A stretch of 61,626 nucleotides of DNA, from the NCBI GenBank assembly GCA_016212005.1, contig JACRHP010000016.1:1-61626 (forward strand), in the 5' to 3' direction. Position 1 is the stretch's first letter. Every line of letters starts with the position of its first letter. Source of the stretch: Candidatus Omnitrophota bacterium (lineage in GTDB: Bacteria; Omnitrophota; Gorgyraeia; Zapsychrales; Zapsychraceae). The translations under genes and the position numbers were made by a program. Below the pieces are notes generated by a model. The model saw nothing but the letters and a program-made list of their open reading frames with translations. It did no database searches and was not told the origin of the DNA. Shown here piece by piece: positions 26,733 through 34,967 of the stretch.

Positions 26733-28124
26733 ATGTCAACGCAGCTTCTCCCCCGGCAAATCCAGAAACCCATCCTTGCTCCTGTCATGCAGCAGTCCAT
26801 CGAGGTGTTGTTGTTGAATTTGACCGAATTGAACCTCGCCATTGAGCAGGAGATGCAGAACAATCCGCTGCTGGAAATTAATGAGGAAGCGACACTCAGC
26901 CGGGAACGTTCGCTGGAGGAGATCACCGCATCGGTCAACGAACTGCTGCGCCACGCCCCCTCACCCGGCCACGCCCAGCATTTTACGGATGACGACATCC
27001 TTGAAGAAAGACCGGTCAAAACCGAGAGTAGTCTTGAAGACATTTTATTGCGGCAGCTGCGCGTCGAGTTGAATGACCCGCTGGATATCAGGATCGGCGA
27101 GTATCTGATCGGGAACCTCGATGAGGACGGCTACTTAAAGACGACCTGCGCGGAAGTCTCGTTCCTGCTGGGGGTCCAGGATGCCGGCCGTGTTGAAAAG
27201 GTCCTGTCCCTCATCCAGGGGTTCGAGCCGGCCGGTATCGCCTCACGGGACCTGCGCGAATGTCTTTTAACGCAGATCAGATCCGGTGTCCATCCCCGGA
27301 AAGAACTTCTTGTCAGGATCATCGCGGAACATCTGGAAGATCTGGGGCACAAACGTTTCCAGCAGATCGCCCGGAAGATGGCCATGCCCGTGGAGGAGAT
27401 CAAAAAACTGGCCGGTATGATCGCCGCCCTGGAACCAAAACCCGCCCGCAATTACCGGCCCGTGCGGTCTTCCATCTATATTTATCCGGACGTGGTTATC
27501 CGGGAAGACAAAGAGAACGGTTACCGCGTGGAAGTCAGCCGTGAAGGGGTCCCGCAGCTGCGGATCAACGCCTATTACCGGAACCTGTTAAAACGCGCGG
27601 ACCTCAACGACCGTGACCGTGAATTTATCCTCGAGAAATTCCGCAACGCCGTGAATTTCATCAAAAGCGTCGAACAGCGCGGCCAGACGATGCGCCGGAT
27701 CGCCGGGTATCTCCTGGAAAGACAGAAGGCATTTTTCGAAGAGGGCGGCCCCCTGGTCCCGATGATCCTCAAGGACGTCGCGCAGGCCATCGGCCGCAAC
27801 GAATCGACCGTCAGCCGTGCCATCCATAATAAATTCATCGATACCCCCCGCGGGATCTTCTCGATAAAATTTTTCTTTTCCCAGGGGATCCCGGCAACCG
27901 CCGGCAGCGATGCCGCGTCCGCGGCACCGCACGGGTTTGTCGCCTCGCGCAGCGTCAAGGACGAGATCCATAACCTCATCACCTCCGAGGACAAGCGGTC
28001 TCCTCTTTCCGACCAGGACATCCATCTGTATCTTATGCGCCGGGACATGCAGATCGCCCGCCGGACCATCAGCAAATACCGCCAGGCGTTGCGTATCCTG
28101 CCATCGAACCTCCGGAAAGTTTAG
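26733..28124 (+). CDS. rpoN: RNA polymerase sigma-54 factor
   Basis: A 463-residue protein with all RpoN regions. The Gln/Leu-rich activator-interacting region I starts 'QIQKPILAPVMQQSIEVL'. The core-binding region and the HTH ('GRNESTVSRAIHNKFIDTPRG') follow, and the C-terminal RpoN box reads 'ARRTISKYRQALRIL'. It directs transcription from -24/-12 promoters with AAA+ activators; none is in this window. ATG 26733 is chosen because region I starts right after it, but 26721 is also possible; neither has a clear Shine-Dalgarno. The leader is repeat copy 2. Confidence 0.95.
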   Translation: MSTQLLPRQIQKPILAPVMQQSIEVLLLNLTELNLAIEQEMQNNPLLEINEEATLSRERSLEEITASVNELLRHAPSPGHAQHFTDDDILEERPVKTESSLEDILLRQLRVELNDPLDIRIGEYLIGNLDEDGYLKTTCAEVSFLLGVQDAGRVEKVLSLIQGFEPAGIASRDLRECLLTQIRSGVHPRKELLVRIIAEHLEDLGHKRFQQIARKMAMPVEEIKKLAGMIAALEPKPARNYRPVRSSIYIYPDVVIREDKENGYRVEVSREGVPQLRINAYYRNLLKRADLNDRDREFILEKFRNAVNFIKSVEQRGQTMRRIAGYLLERQKAFFEEGGPLVPMILKDVAQAIGRNESTVSRAIHNKFIDTPRGIFSIKFFFSQGIPATAGSDAASAAPHGFVASRSVKDEIHNLITSEDKRSPLSDQDIHLYLMRRDMQIARRTISKYRQALRILPSNLRKV

Positions 28125-28133
28125 CTCACGCCT

Positions 28134-29075
28134 ATGCCGCCTAAAATCAGCGTTATCATGCCCACCTATAATTGCGCCGCGACCATCGCCGCAGCGCTCG
28201 ATTCCATCTTTAACCAGCAGTACCGCGATCTTGAGGTCATCGTCGTTGATGACGGTTCAACGGACAATACCAAAGACGTCCTTAAGGCCTACGGCGACCG
28301 GATACGGTATTTTTATAAAGATAACAGCGGGGCGGTCCGCTCCCGGCTTTTCGGCCTTCGCCAGGCCTCGGGGGAATATATCGCCTTGCTGGATGCCGAT
28401 GACCTCTGGATGCCCGACAAGCTTGGTCTTCAGGCGCTGATCCTGGACACCTGCAAAGATATTGATTTTCTATTCGCGGATTTTCAGGATTTCAACGCCA
28501 AGGAATTTTCGCCAAAGTCGTGCTTTGACGGCAGCAAGGTTTTCCGGAAAATACCCGCGCGGCCTGTTTCCCCGGAGCATCCTTATTGCAAGGTTTTCAC
28601 CAGGGACATTATGTATGATTATTTGCAGGGCAATTTCATCCTTCCCTCCACCCTGCTGATGCGAAAGACAACGTGTGTTGAACTGGGCATGTTTACGGAT
28701 GACCCCGCCATCCGCGAACAGTACGAATTTTCCTTGCGGGCGTTGCACCGGCTTAAAATGGCGTTTATTGACCGGGTGTTGGTCCACCGCCGCTTCCGCG
28801 GGAGCAACCTCACCAAAAACGCCACGCTCTGGCATGAGCGCACGGTCGTTCTCTGTCAAAAGGCCCTGCCGTATCCCTGGCTGGACCAACGCTGCAAGAA
28901 TTTTCTGACAACGCTCATGCGGCAAAGTTATTACAAGCTGGGTGCGGACCAATTTAAAAAGGGTAACGTTTTGGAAGCGAGAAAATTACTGCGGCAATCG
29001 TTAAGTAAAAATTTTAGTCAATGGCGTGCGAAACTGCTTTATCTGCTCACCTTTTTTATGCCTTCGCGGTCTTGA
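28134..29075 (+). CDS. Glycosyltransferase family 2
   Basis: A 313-residue GT-A enzyme with 'ISVIMPTYNCAATI', 'VVDDGSTDNTKD', the metal-binding 'LLDADDLW' near residue 90 and a C-terminal helical tail. It is one of only two plus-strand genes, 9 bp after rpoN and probably cotranscribed with it. It converges on the cupin gene, with a 20-bp tail overlap at 29056-29075. Sugar and acceptor are unknown. Confidence 0.86.
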   Translation: MPPKISVIMPTYNCAATIAAALDSIFNQQYRDLEVIVVDDGSTDNTKDVLKAYGDRIRYFYKDNSGAVRSRLFGLRQASGEYIALLDADDLWMPDKLGLQALILDTCKDIDFLFADFQDFNAKEFSPKSCFDGSKVFRKIPARPVSPEHPYCKVFTRDIMYDYLQGNFILPSTLLMRKTTCVELGMFTDDPAIREQYEFSLRALHRLKMAFIDRVLVHRRFRGSNLTKNATLWHERTVVLCQKALPYPWLDQRCKNFLTTLMRQSYYKLGADQFKKGNVLEARKLLRQSLSKNFSQWRAKLLYLLTFFMPSRS

Positions 29076-29439
29076 GCCCCGCGCGGGCGTAGTCGTCTTC
29101 CAGCCGGATAATGTCTTTTTCGGAAAGCTCTCCACCATTGGCATGGACCGCCACCTCGATAAAGACCAATTTGCTCTTGCCGGTGTTGCCGATGCGGTGG
29201 ACCGCTCTTACCGGGATATCCAGGACATCCCCGGCGCCGACCTTTTTTTTCCGGCCGTTGATGACGGCCAGTCCCCGTCCGCTGACGATGTTCCATTTTT
29301 CGGAGCGATGGGCATGCTTTTGCAGGCTTAGCCGGGCCCCGGGGTTTACTTCCACCCGCTTGACCCACACGCCGGCTTCTTGAAATAATTTGATGTAATT
29401 GCCCCACGGGCGGCTGGTAAAATTGATCGTGATATCCAT
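29056..29439 (-). CDS. Stand-alone cupin, type II mannose-6-phosphate isomerase-like
   Basis: A 127-residue single cupin that matches the C-terminal isomerase domain of ManC-type enzymes: 'RPWGNYIKLF', 'LSLQKHAHRSEKWNIVSG' with metal-ligand histidines and Glu, and 'IPVRAVHRIGN'. It ends with 'SEKDIIRLEDDYARA'. It could interconvert fructose-6-P and mannose-6-P for GDP-mannose supply. No partner guanylyltransferase domain is present. AAGGAAG precedes the ATG. Confidence 0.8.
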   Translation of the reverse strand: MDITINFTSRPWGNYIKLFQEAGVWVKRVEVNPGARLSLQKHAHRSEKWNIVSGRGLAVINGRKKKVGAGDVLDIPVRAVHRIGNTGKSKLVFIEVAVHANGGELSEKDIIRLEDDYARAGLKTAKA

Positions 29440-29454
29440 TTCTTCCTTTCTGAA

Positions 29455-29850
29455 TTATAAGTGTTTGAGGACCGCGTTGAGGACGATATGGGATTTCGTT
29501 TCATCGCCCAGGATGCCGACGCGTATCTTCAGTTTGGAGGAACGTTCGGTAAAGGCCCGGATGTCGATCGAACCTTTTTCCCCATCGTCAAATTCAAACT
29601 TGATCCTGGCCACGTGGCGGCGGATCTCGTCGGAACGTATGACGCATTTGATGTCGCGAAGCGCCCGCTGGCTGGCCTTGTGAAGGTCCGCGACGGGTTT
29701 GTCGAAATTTTGCTCGAGGCTGCCCTTGACCCAGGCCACCCCGCCCGCCCCGGCCGCGGCGCCGACTAAAAGAGCGAAACAGCCGCTGGTCGTCATCACG
29801 GCCCCCGCGAGCAACACGGCCAATCCGATGGAGGAGAATTGTTTTTTCAT
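29455..29850 (-). CDS. DUF3568-like lipoprotein
   Basis: A 131-residue exported protein with a lipoprotein signal ('IGLAVLLAGAVMTTSGC') ending at a lipobox Cys, then a Gly/Ala-rich segment 'LLVGAAAGAGGVAWV' and a small alpha/beta domain. The composition and order match DUF3568. The ATG at 29850 is preferred because AAAGGG lies upstream; the alternative ATG 29865 gives an ATGA overlap with hemL. Function unknown; probably anchored in the cell envelope. Confidence 0.7.
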   Translation of the reverse strand: MKKQFSSIGLAVLLAGAVMTTSGCFALLVGAAAGAGGVAWVKGSLEQNFDKPVADLHKASQRALRDIKCVIRSDEIRRHVARIKFEFDDGEKGSIDIRAFTERSSKLKIRVGILGDETKSHIVLNAVLKHL

Positions 29851-29861
29851 GCGTTTCCCTT

Positions 29862-31142
29862 TCATGACTTAAAGAATTCTTTTAGTTCCGACGATAATTG
29901 TCCCAGATCTTTACGGGTGTGCACGCCCGAGACAAAAAAGGCTTCCAAATCCGCCGGCGGCCAGTAGATGCCTGCGTTCAAAAGATGCTGGAACAGCCGG
30001 GTGTAACGTTCGCCTCCGGCGGCGGCTTGCGCGTCGGCGTAATTAAGGACCGGTTTTTTGCGGAACCGGATGCTCATCATCGACTGGTAATGGGCGATGT
30101 GCGCCGGAATATCCTGGGCTTGAAAATAGCCGTTGATGTCTTCGGCAAACGCCGCGCAGCGGTCATTGAGCCGCTGGTAAAATGCCGCGTTCAACAGCCG
30201 CAGTCCCGCCAGCCCGGCGCGCATCACCACAGGGTTGCCCGCGAACGTTCCGGCCTGGTAAACGCCGCCCAGCGGGGCCAGGCATTGCATGATGTCTTCA
30301 CGCCCGCCGTAGGCGCCCACGGGAAAGCCCGCGCCGATGATCTTTCCCAGGCAGGTCAGGTCGGGGGTGATCCCGTAATCCGCCTGCACGCCGCCGGGGT
30401 TCGTGCGGAACCCCGTCATCACCTCGTCAAAGATTAGGACAATACCATATTGTTTGGTCAGTTCCCGCAGTCGCTTCAGGAATTCCGGCGAGGCCGGGAT
30501 AACGCCCATGTTGCCCGCGACGGGTTCGATGATGACGCACGCGACCCGGTCTTTGTGTCTGGCCAGCGTTTCTTCCAGCGTTGGCGCGTCATTATACGGC
30601 AAGCTGATGGTGTTATCGGTGTGGTTTTGCGGGATCCCCAGGCTCGAGGATCTTTTCAACTGCGCCACCCCCGATCCGGCCATGGTTAACAGGTCGTCGA
30701 AATGCCCATGGTAACAGCCGTCGAACTTGACGAGCAGGTCACGGCCCGTGAACCCGCGGGCGAGGCGGATGGCGCTCATCGTCGCCTCGGTGCCGGAATT
30801 GACGAAACGGACCAGTTCCATCGAAGGCACGCACCGCGTGATGTGTTGGGCGATCTCGATCTCTTCGCGGGTGGTCGTGCCGAAACTTGTTCCCTTTTCA
30901 ACGGTTTTCTTCGCCGCCAGAATGACGTTGGGATGGGCGTGGCCCAGGATAAGAGCCCCCCACGAGAGGCAGTAGTCCGTATAAGAATTATTGTCGTAAT
31001 CGTAAAGTTTGGCCCCGCGGCCGTATTTCATCACTAAAGGATGCCCGCCCACGCCTTTAAAGGAACGCACGGGGCTGTTGACGCCACCGACGAGGACTTT
31101 TTGGGCCTGCTGGAAATATTCTTGGGAGTGTTGAGTACGCAT
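29862..31142 (-). CDS. hemL: Glutamate-1-semialdehyde 2,1-aminomutase
   Basis: A 426-residue PLP enzyme that makes 5-aminolevulinate from glutamate-1-semialdehyde. It has 'GGVNSPVRSFKGVGGHP' at the start, 'VNSGTEATMSAIRLARG', 'FDEVMTGFR' and the PLP-lysine segment 'CLGKIIGAGFPVGAYGG'. Length is normal. The enzyme implies the C5 pathway, so a glutamyl-tRNA reductase must be encoded elsewhere. A foldback repeat separates it from hemB. Confidence 0.95.
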   Translation of the reverse strand: MRTQHSQEYFQQAQKVLVGGVNSPVRSFKGVGGHPLVMKYGRGAKLYDYDNNSYTDYCLSWGALILGHAHPNVILAAKKTVEKGTSFGTTTREEIEIAQHITRCVPSMELVRFVNSGTEATMSAIRLARGFTGRDLLVKFDGCYHGHFDDLLTMAGSGVAQLKRSSSLGIPQNHTDNTISLPYNDAPTLEETLARHKDRVACVIIEPVAGNMGVIPASPEFLKRLRELTKQYGIVLIFDEVMTGFRTNPGGVQADYGITPDLTCLGKIIGAGFPVGAYGGREDIMQCLAPLGGVYQAGTFAGNPVVMRAGLAGLRLLNAAFYQRLNDRCAAFAEDINGYFQAQDIPAHIAHYQSMMSIRFRKKPVLNYADAQAAAGGERYTRLFQHLLNAGIYWPPADLEAFFVSGVHTRKDLGQLSSELKEFFKS

Positions 31143-31148
31143 TGTTTC

Positions 31149-31228
31149 AAGTCACCATGTCACCAAGACACAATGTCACACGTAAAAGATTTTACCTGTG
31201 ACCTGGTGACTTTGTGACCTTGCGACCG
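31149..31228. repeat. Foldback repeat, 8-bp unit (GTCACCA type)
   Basis: Four octamers (AGTCACCA, TGTCACCA, AGACACAA, TGTCACAC), a short A/T spacer, then TGTGACCT, GGTGACTT, TGTGACCT, TGCGACC. It ends 5 bp from the hemB stop at 31234. The unit is related to the element at 15391, 16 kb away. Confidence 0.86.
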
Positions 31229-31233
31229 CTTGG

Positions 31234-32232
31234 TTATTTTAACCATCGTAGCGCGTCTTGCGCGTGGTAGCTGACAATGATTTTCGCCCCGGCCCGTTTG
31301 ATGGACGTGAGGGTCTCCAGGACAACCGCTTTTTCATCGACCCAGTTTTTGGCGGCGGCCGCCTTGACCATGGAATATTCGCCGCTCACGTTATAGGCGG
31401 CAACGGGGACGTTTAAACGCCGGCGCAAAAGCGCCACCACATCAAGATATGCCAGGGCGGGTTTGACCATCACGATATCCGCCCCTTCCGTCACGTCCTG
31501 TTCGGCTTCTTTCAACGCCTCGCGCTGGTTGGCCGGGTCCATCTGGTACGTCTTGCGGTCGCCGAAATTGGGCCTCGAATCCGCGGCCTCGCGGAAAGGG
31601 CCGTAATAGGCCGAGGCGTATTTGACCGCGTAGGAAAGGATGGCGACGCCGGTGAATTTGTTTTTATCGAGTCCGGCGCGGATCCTGCCGACCCGAAAGT
31701 CCATCATGTCCGACGGCGCGACGATGTCCGCTCCGGCCGCGGCGTGCGCCAGCGCCATCCTGGCCAGTAAAGGGAGCGACAGATCGTTATCAATGACACC
31801 GCCTTTGACCACACCGCAATGGCCGTGCGTCATGTAGGCGCACAGGCAGACGTCGGTGGCCACCAGAAGATCGGGGAACTCTTTTTTAATTTGCCGGATC
31901 GCTTTGGGGACGACACCGGCCGCGGCGTACGCCTGGCTGGCGGCATTGTCTTTTTTATTCGGGATGCCGAATAAAAGGCACGCCTGGCCGCCGGCTTTGC
32001 GGTAAGCCGCAACGGCCTTGAGCAGAAGGTCCGGCGAATACCGGAAGATCCCCGGCATCGAGGCGATGGGTTCCTTCTTGTTGCTCCCTTCGACGACAAA
32101 AAAAGGCTGGATGAGATCGTCGGGCGTGAGCGTTGTCTCGCGCACGAGGTTACGCAGCGTTGGTGACGCCCGCAACCGGCGGTATCTGTTTCGTCGTTCG
32201 TACTTCGTATCTCGTATCTCGTTGGGTGTCAT
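31234..32232 (-). CDS. hemB: Delta-aminolevulinic acid dehydratase (porphobilinogen synthase)
   Basis: A 332-residue enzyme condensing two ALA to porphobilinogen. It has the zinc-type cysteine motif 'DVCLCAYMTHGHCG' and the two active-site lysines in 'AVKYASAYYGPFREA' and 'IVMVKPALAYLDV'. The family body starts at 'RYRRLRASPTLRNLVRE'. The preceding 15 or so residues are encoded by half a foldback repeat, and no other good start exists. The ATG overlaps the stop of the 57-aa gene (ATGA). It is the last gene of a coupled four-gene chain with hemC-cobA-hemD. Confidence 0.94.
   Translation of the reverse strand: MTPNEIRDTKYERRNRYRRLRASPTLRNLVRETTLTPDDLIQPFFVVEGSNKKEPIASMPGIFRYSPDLLLKAVAAYRKAGGQACLLFGIPNKKDNAASQAYAAAGVVPKAIRQIKKEFPDLLVATDVCLCAYMTHGHCGVVKGGVIDNDLSLPLLARMALAHAAAGADIVAPSDMMDFRVGRIRAGLDKNKFTGVAILSYAVKYASAYYGPFREAADSRPNFGDRKTYQMDPANQREALKEAEQDVTEGADIVMVKPALAYLDVVALLRRRLNVPVAAYNVSGEYSMVKAAAAKNWVDEKAVVLETLTSIKRAGAKIIVSYHAQDALRWLK
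32191..32221. repeat. Half foldback repeat inside the hemB 5' end (TATCTCG type)
   Basis: Heptads CGTTCGT, ACTTCGT, ATCTCGT and ATCTCGT match one arm of the element at 51442. There is no opposite arm. It begins 7 bp after the stop codon of the 57-aa gene, the same position the complete elements take, and it is translated as the N-terminus of HemB. Confidence 0.7.
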
Positions 32233-32402
32233 TGGGGATCCTGGCGTTTTCTTTTTAGTTCAAGCCGGATGGCTTTCACGCGTTTGCTGGATGTGCGCAG
32301 CATGAATTCATGCATTTGCTGGAGCCACTCCAGTTTCCTTTGGGGCGATATTTTCATAAACCGCCGGAGGCGCTGGTCGTGCGTTTCCCATTCAAAGATC
32401 AT
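32229..32402 (-). CDS. 57-aa basic helical protein, partner of the nucleotidyltransferase
   Basis: A short gene easily missed by length cut-offs. It encodes 57 residues starting 'MIFEWETHDQRLRRF', with 'ISPQRKLEWLQQMHEFML' and a Lys/Arg-rich C-terminus. It starts in an ATGA overlap with the nucleotidyltransferase and ends in an ATGA overlap with hemB. The composition is coherent: amphipathic helices, no cysteines. Small proteins of this style often accompany minimal nucleotidyltransferases, so it may be the antitoxin or cofactor of that gene. I recognise no named family. Confidence 0.68.
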   Translation of the reverse strand: MIFEWETHDQRLRRFMKISPQRKLEWLQQMHEFMLRTSSKRVKAIRLELKRKRQDPQ

Positions 32403-32899
32403 TTGTGCCGCCCCCGGAGCATTTTGATCCGCTTCAGGTCCTCAATATCCAGCTTGTCCACCGGCCGGTTGGACTTTTTTTTCATCGTGATGAGATGTTC
32501 AACCGAGATAACCGGTAATGTCAGGCGCCCGCATTTGATGGTCAAGGCCGTTTTTCGGGCCTTTTCGTAGGAAACGGGCGTTTCAATGATAATATCGACT
32601 TCTTTAAGCTCCTGATCTTTGTAGAAATTAAAGGCTTTCATATGTTTGTTTTGAACCCAGTCCCTTCGCGTTGCCTTATCGGCCATACCCATGGGATCGA
32701 CGGGTTGCTTGACTTTGTATCCGTTCTTCGTAAGAATCTTGATAACTTTTTTCAGATTTTGGTCGCTCATTTCCACCAGGACATCCATATCAGCCGTGTT
32801 TCTTAAGGATCCCAGGATGTTAAGTGCCATTCCTCCCACCAGGACGTATTTTATTTTTTGTTTCTGAAATTCCCGCAAAATTTCTTCGTAGATGATCAA
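32399..32899 (-). CDS. Nucleotidyltransferase (DUF6036/AbiEii-like)
   Basis: A 166-residue MNT-fold protein with 'YVLVGGMALNILGSLRNTAD' and 'MDVLVE' giving the G-G and D-x-D metal-binding pattern. A third acidic strand 'EVDIIIETPVSYEKA' and a C-terminal 'LITMKKKSNRPVDKLDIEDL' follow. It is probably a toxin-antitoxin component or an orphan RNA-modifying enzyme. Oddly, it is embedded in the haem operon: it overlaps the hemC-cobA-hemD stop by 4 bp and the 57-aa gene by 4 bp. Confidence 0.78.
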   Translation of the reverse strand: MIIYEEILREFQKQKIKYVLVGGMALNILGSLRNTADMDVLVEMSDQNLKKVIKILTKNGYKVKQPVDPMGMADKATRRDWVQNKHMKAFNFYKDQELKEVDIIIETPVSYEKARKTALTIKCGRLTLPVISVEHLITMKKKSNRPVDKLDIEDLKRIKMLRGRHK

Positions 32900-34956
32900 T
32901 GCGCGCTCCTCAACTCTTCAAAGTCCGTATAGCCGGCCTCGCGCAAAAAAGCGCTGGTCGCGGCCCCGCGGCTTAAGATCCGCCAATGTCTGGGAATAGC
33001 CCCGTACGCGGCCAGGAAATTACGCGCCGTCGACGGACTGGTAAAGACAACCTGGTCGATCGCCGCCTCCGGGACCGGCAGCGGACGTTTTGCCGGCGGC
33101 GTGTTGTCGTAGACGGTCAATTCGTCTACCTGGGCCCCTTGCTTGGTCAGGTTGCGTTTCAGAAAAGGGTTAGGCAGCGCCGAGCGCGGGAAAAGGATTT
33201 TTTTGCTGCGTAGTTTCAGCTTCCCGGCCATTTCCTGAAAAAGTCCCTCGCTTGTTTCGACCTTGGCAACCAGCGTGGCGGAAACGCCTTCCTGCGCCAG
33301 CGCCTTGGCTGTTGCCCGCCCGATGGCGACAAATGTCTTTTGGCTTATTTTTTTTGCCGCATACCCCTTCTTGACCAGCAGTTCAAAAAAGTATTTCACC
33401 CCGAACTTGCTGGTGAAAAGGATTATATCGTAATTGACGAGATTCGTCAGCAACGTTTTTATCCGGCCGGCCGTCAGCTTCGCCGGCGTGATTTCGATCA
33501 TCGGGAAAGGGACCACCTCGCCGGCCGCGCGCAACTGCGCTGGGTCGCTGCCGGTATACAGGACGCGCGGCGCCGGGGCGGGCCGGTAAAACCGCAGCGT
33601 CTCGCCGGCAATGATCAAAACCGGCGGTTCCAGCGGTTCATCTTTCACTTTTTGCCGGATGTCCGCCAGCGTCCCTCGGACGATTTTTTCTTCAGGGCAA
33701 GTCCCTTTGGAAATGATCATAACCGGGGTTTGCGTGCTCCAGCCGGCGGTTTCAAGTGAGTGGACGATCTGTTCCAGTTTGGTCAGGCCCATTAAGAAAA
33801 CCAGCGTGCCGGCTTTGGGGATGTCTAAAAGGTTTTCTTTTGTGTCTTTTTCCCCTTGCTGGTAGCCGCTGACAAACGCGACCGAGGAAGAAACCTCGCG
33901 GGCCGTCAAAGGGATCCCTAGCCGCGAAGGGATCCCCGTGGCCGAACTGACGCCAGGGATGACTTCGACGTGAATGTGGTATTGGCGCAGATATTCGATC
34001 TCATCGGCGCCGCGGCCGAAGATCAAAGGGTCCCCGCCTTTAAGCCGTACGACTGTTTTGCCTTGCATCGCTTTCTGGCGTAAAAGGCGGTTCAGCTCAT
34101 CCTGCGGCATCGCGTGGGCGCCTTTGCGTTTGCCGGCGTAAATCTTTTCCGCTTCCGGCGCGTGCTTGAGGAGTTTTTGGGAGACCAGATAATCATAAAA
34201 AACGCAGTCGGCCGACGCCAGGGCACGGACGCCTTTGACCGTGATCAGTTGCGGGTCTCCGGGCCCGGCCCCGACGAGAATAACGCGGCCGTAGCCGGCG
34301 CGCGCGTCGATGGGCGTCAACAGCGCGCGCAGCCGGGCGTCGCCCGCGCGTCCGGTGACGGCGAGTTGTCCCTGCAGCGGTGTGGCCTCCCAGGGCAGAA
34401 TGTCCTGGATGAGATGTTCCAGCCCCAGGCGTTTGAGCGCGACCGTGGCCACAATGATCCCGTCGCAGTAGCCGTCCTTCATTGTCTGGATCCGTTCCTG
34501 GATGGTGCCGCGGATGTCGAGGGTCTGGATGTCCGGCTTCAGACGTTTGACCTGTTCCAGGCGCAAGGCGCTGCTGGTGGCCACGCGCGCGCCCGCGGGC
34601 AGCTGGTCAAAAGGAATTTTCCCGACGAACGCGTCCGTTTCATCCGGGCTTTGCGTCAGCGCGAGAACGGTTATCCCTTCCCGCATCTGTTGCGGGAGGT
34701 CCTTGGCGCTGTGGATGGCTACGTCGATCTCCCCGGACAGCAGGGCTTCGTCGAGCGCGTCGGTAAAAAAATCGTCGCCGGCGTTGGCCGTCAAGGACGT
34801 CGTCTTGTCCTGGTCGCCGCGGGTGGTGTAAGTTTTATGTTCAAGTTTGACCTGGACCCCTCGGGCGGTCAAAAGGGCCTGGACCTCTTCGACCTGGACC
34901 AGGGCCAGCCGGCTGGCGCGGGAACCAACTTTGATTATTAAAGGATTAGAAAGCAT
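32896..34956 (-). CDS. HemC-CobA-HemD fusion (HemC lacks domain 3)
   Basis: A 686-residue tetrapyrrole enzyme. Residues 5-225 resemble domains 1-2 of hydroxymethylbilane synthase ('KVGSRASRLALVQ', catalytic Asp in 'AIHSAKDLP', 'ATSSALRLEQVKRLKPD'). Residues about 228-465 are uroporphyrinogen-III C-methyltransferase ('GRVILVGAGPGDP', 'VVRLKGGDPLIFGRG', 'VIPGVSSATGIPSRLG'). Residues about 470-686 are uroporphyrinogen-III synthase. The fusion would run porphobilinogen to precorrin-2. HemC domain 3, with the dipyrromethane-cofactor Cys, is absent: 'LRALLTPIDAR' runs straight into CobA. One of the conserved paired arginines is also changed. Confidence 0.88.
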   Translation of the reverse strand: MLSNPLIIKVGSRASRLALVQVEEVQALLTARGVQVKLEHKTYTTRGDQDKTTSLTANAGDDFFTDALDEALLSGEIDVAIHSAKDLPQQMREGITVLALTQSPDETDAFVGKIPFDQLPAGARVATSSALRLEQVKRLKPDIQTLDIRGTIQERIQTMKDGYCDGIIVATVALKRLGLEHLIQDILPWEATPLQGQLAVTGRAGDARLRALLTPIDARAGYGRVILVGAGPGDPQLITVKGVRALASADCVFYDYLVSQKLLKHAPEAEKIYAGKRKGAHAMPQDELNRLLRQKAMQGKTVVRLKGGDPLIFGRGADEIEYLRQYHIHVEVIPGVSSATGIPSRLGIPLTAREVSSSVAFVSGYQQGEKDTKENLLDIPKAGTLVFLMGLTKLEQIVHSLETAGWSTQTPVMIISKGTCPEEKIVRGTLADIRQKVKDEPLEPPVLIIAGETLRFYRPAPAPRVLYTGSDPAQLRAAGEVVPFPMIEITPAKLTAGRIKTLLTNLVNYDIILFTSKFGVKYFFELLVKKGYAAKKISQKTFVAIGRATAKALAQEGVSATLVAKVETSEGLFQEMAGKLKLRSKKILFPRSALPNPFLKRNLTKQGAQVDELTVYDNTPPAKRPLPVPEAAIDQVVFTSPSTARNFLAAYGAIPRHWRILSRGAATSAFLREAGYTDFEELRSAH

Positions 34957-34967
34957 GTGTTGGGAAT

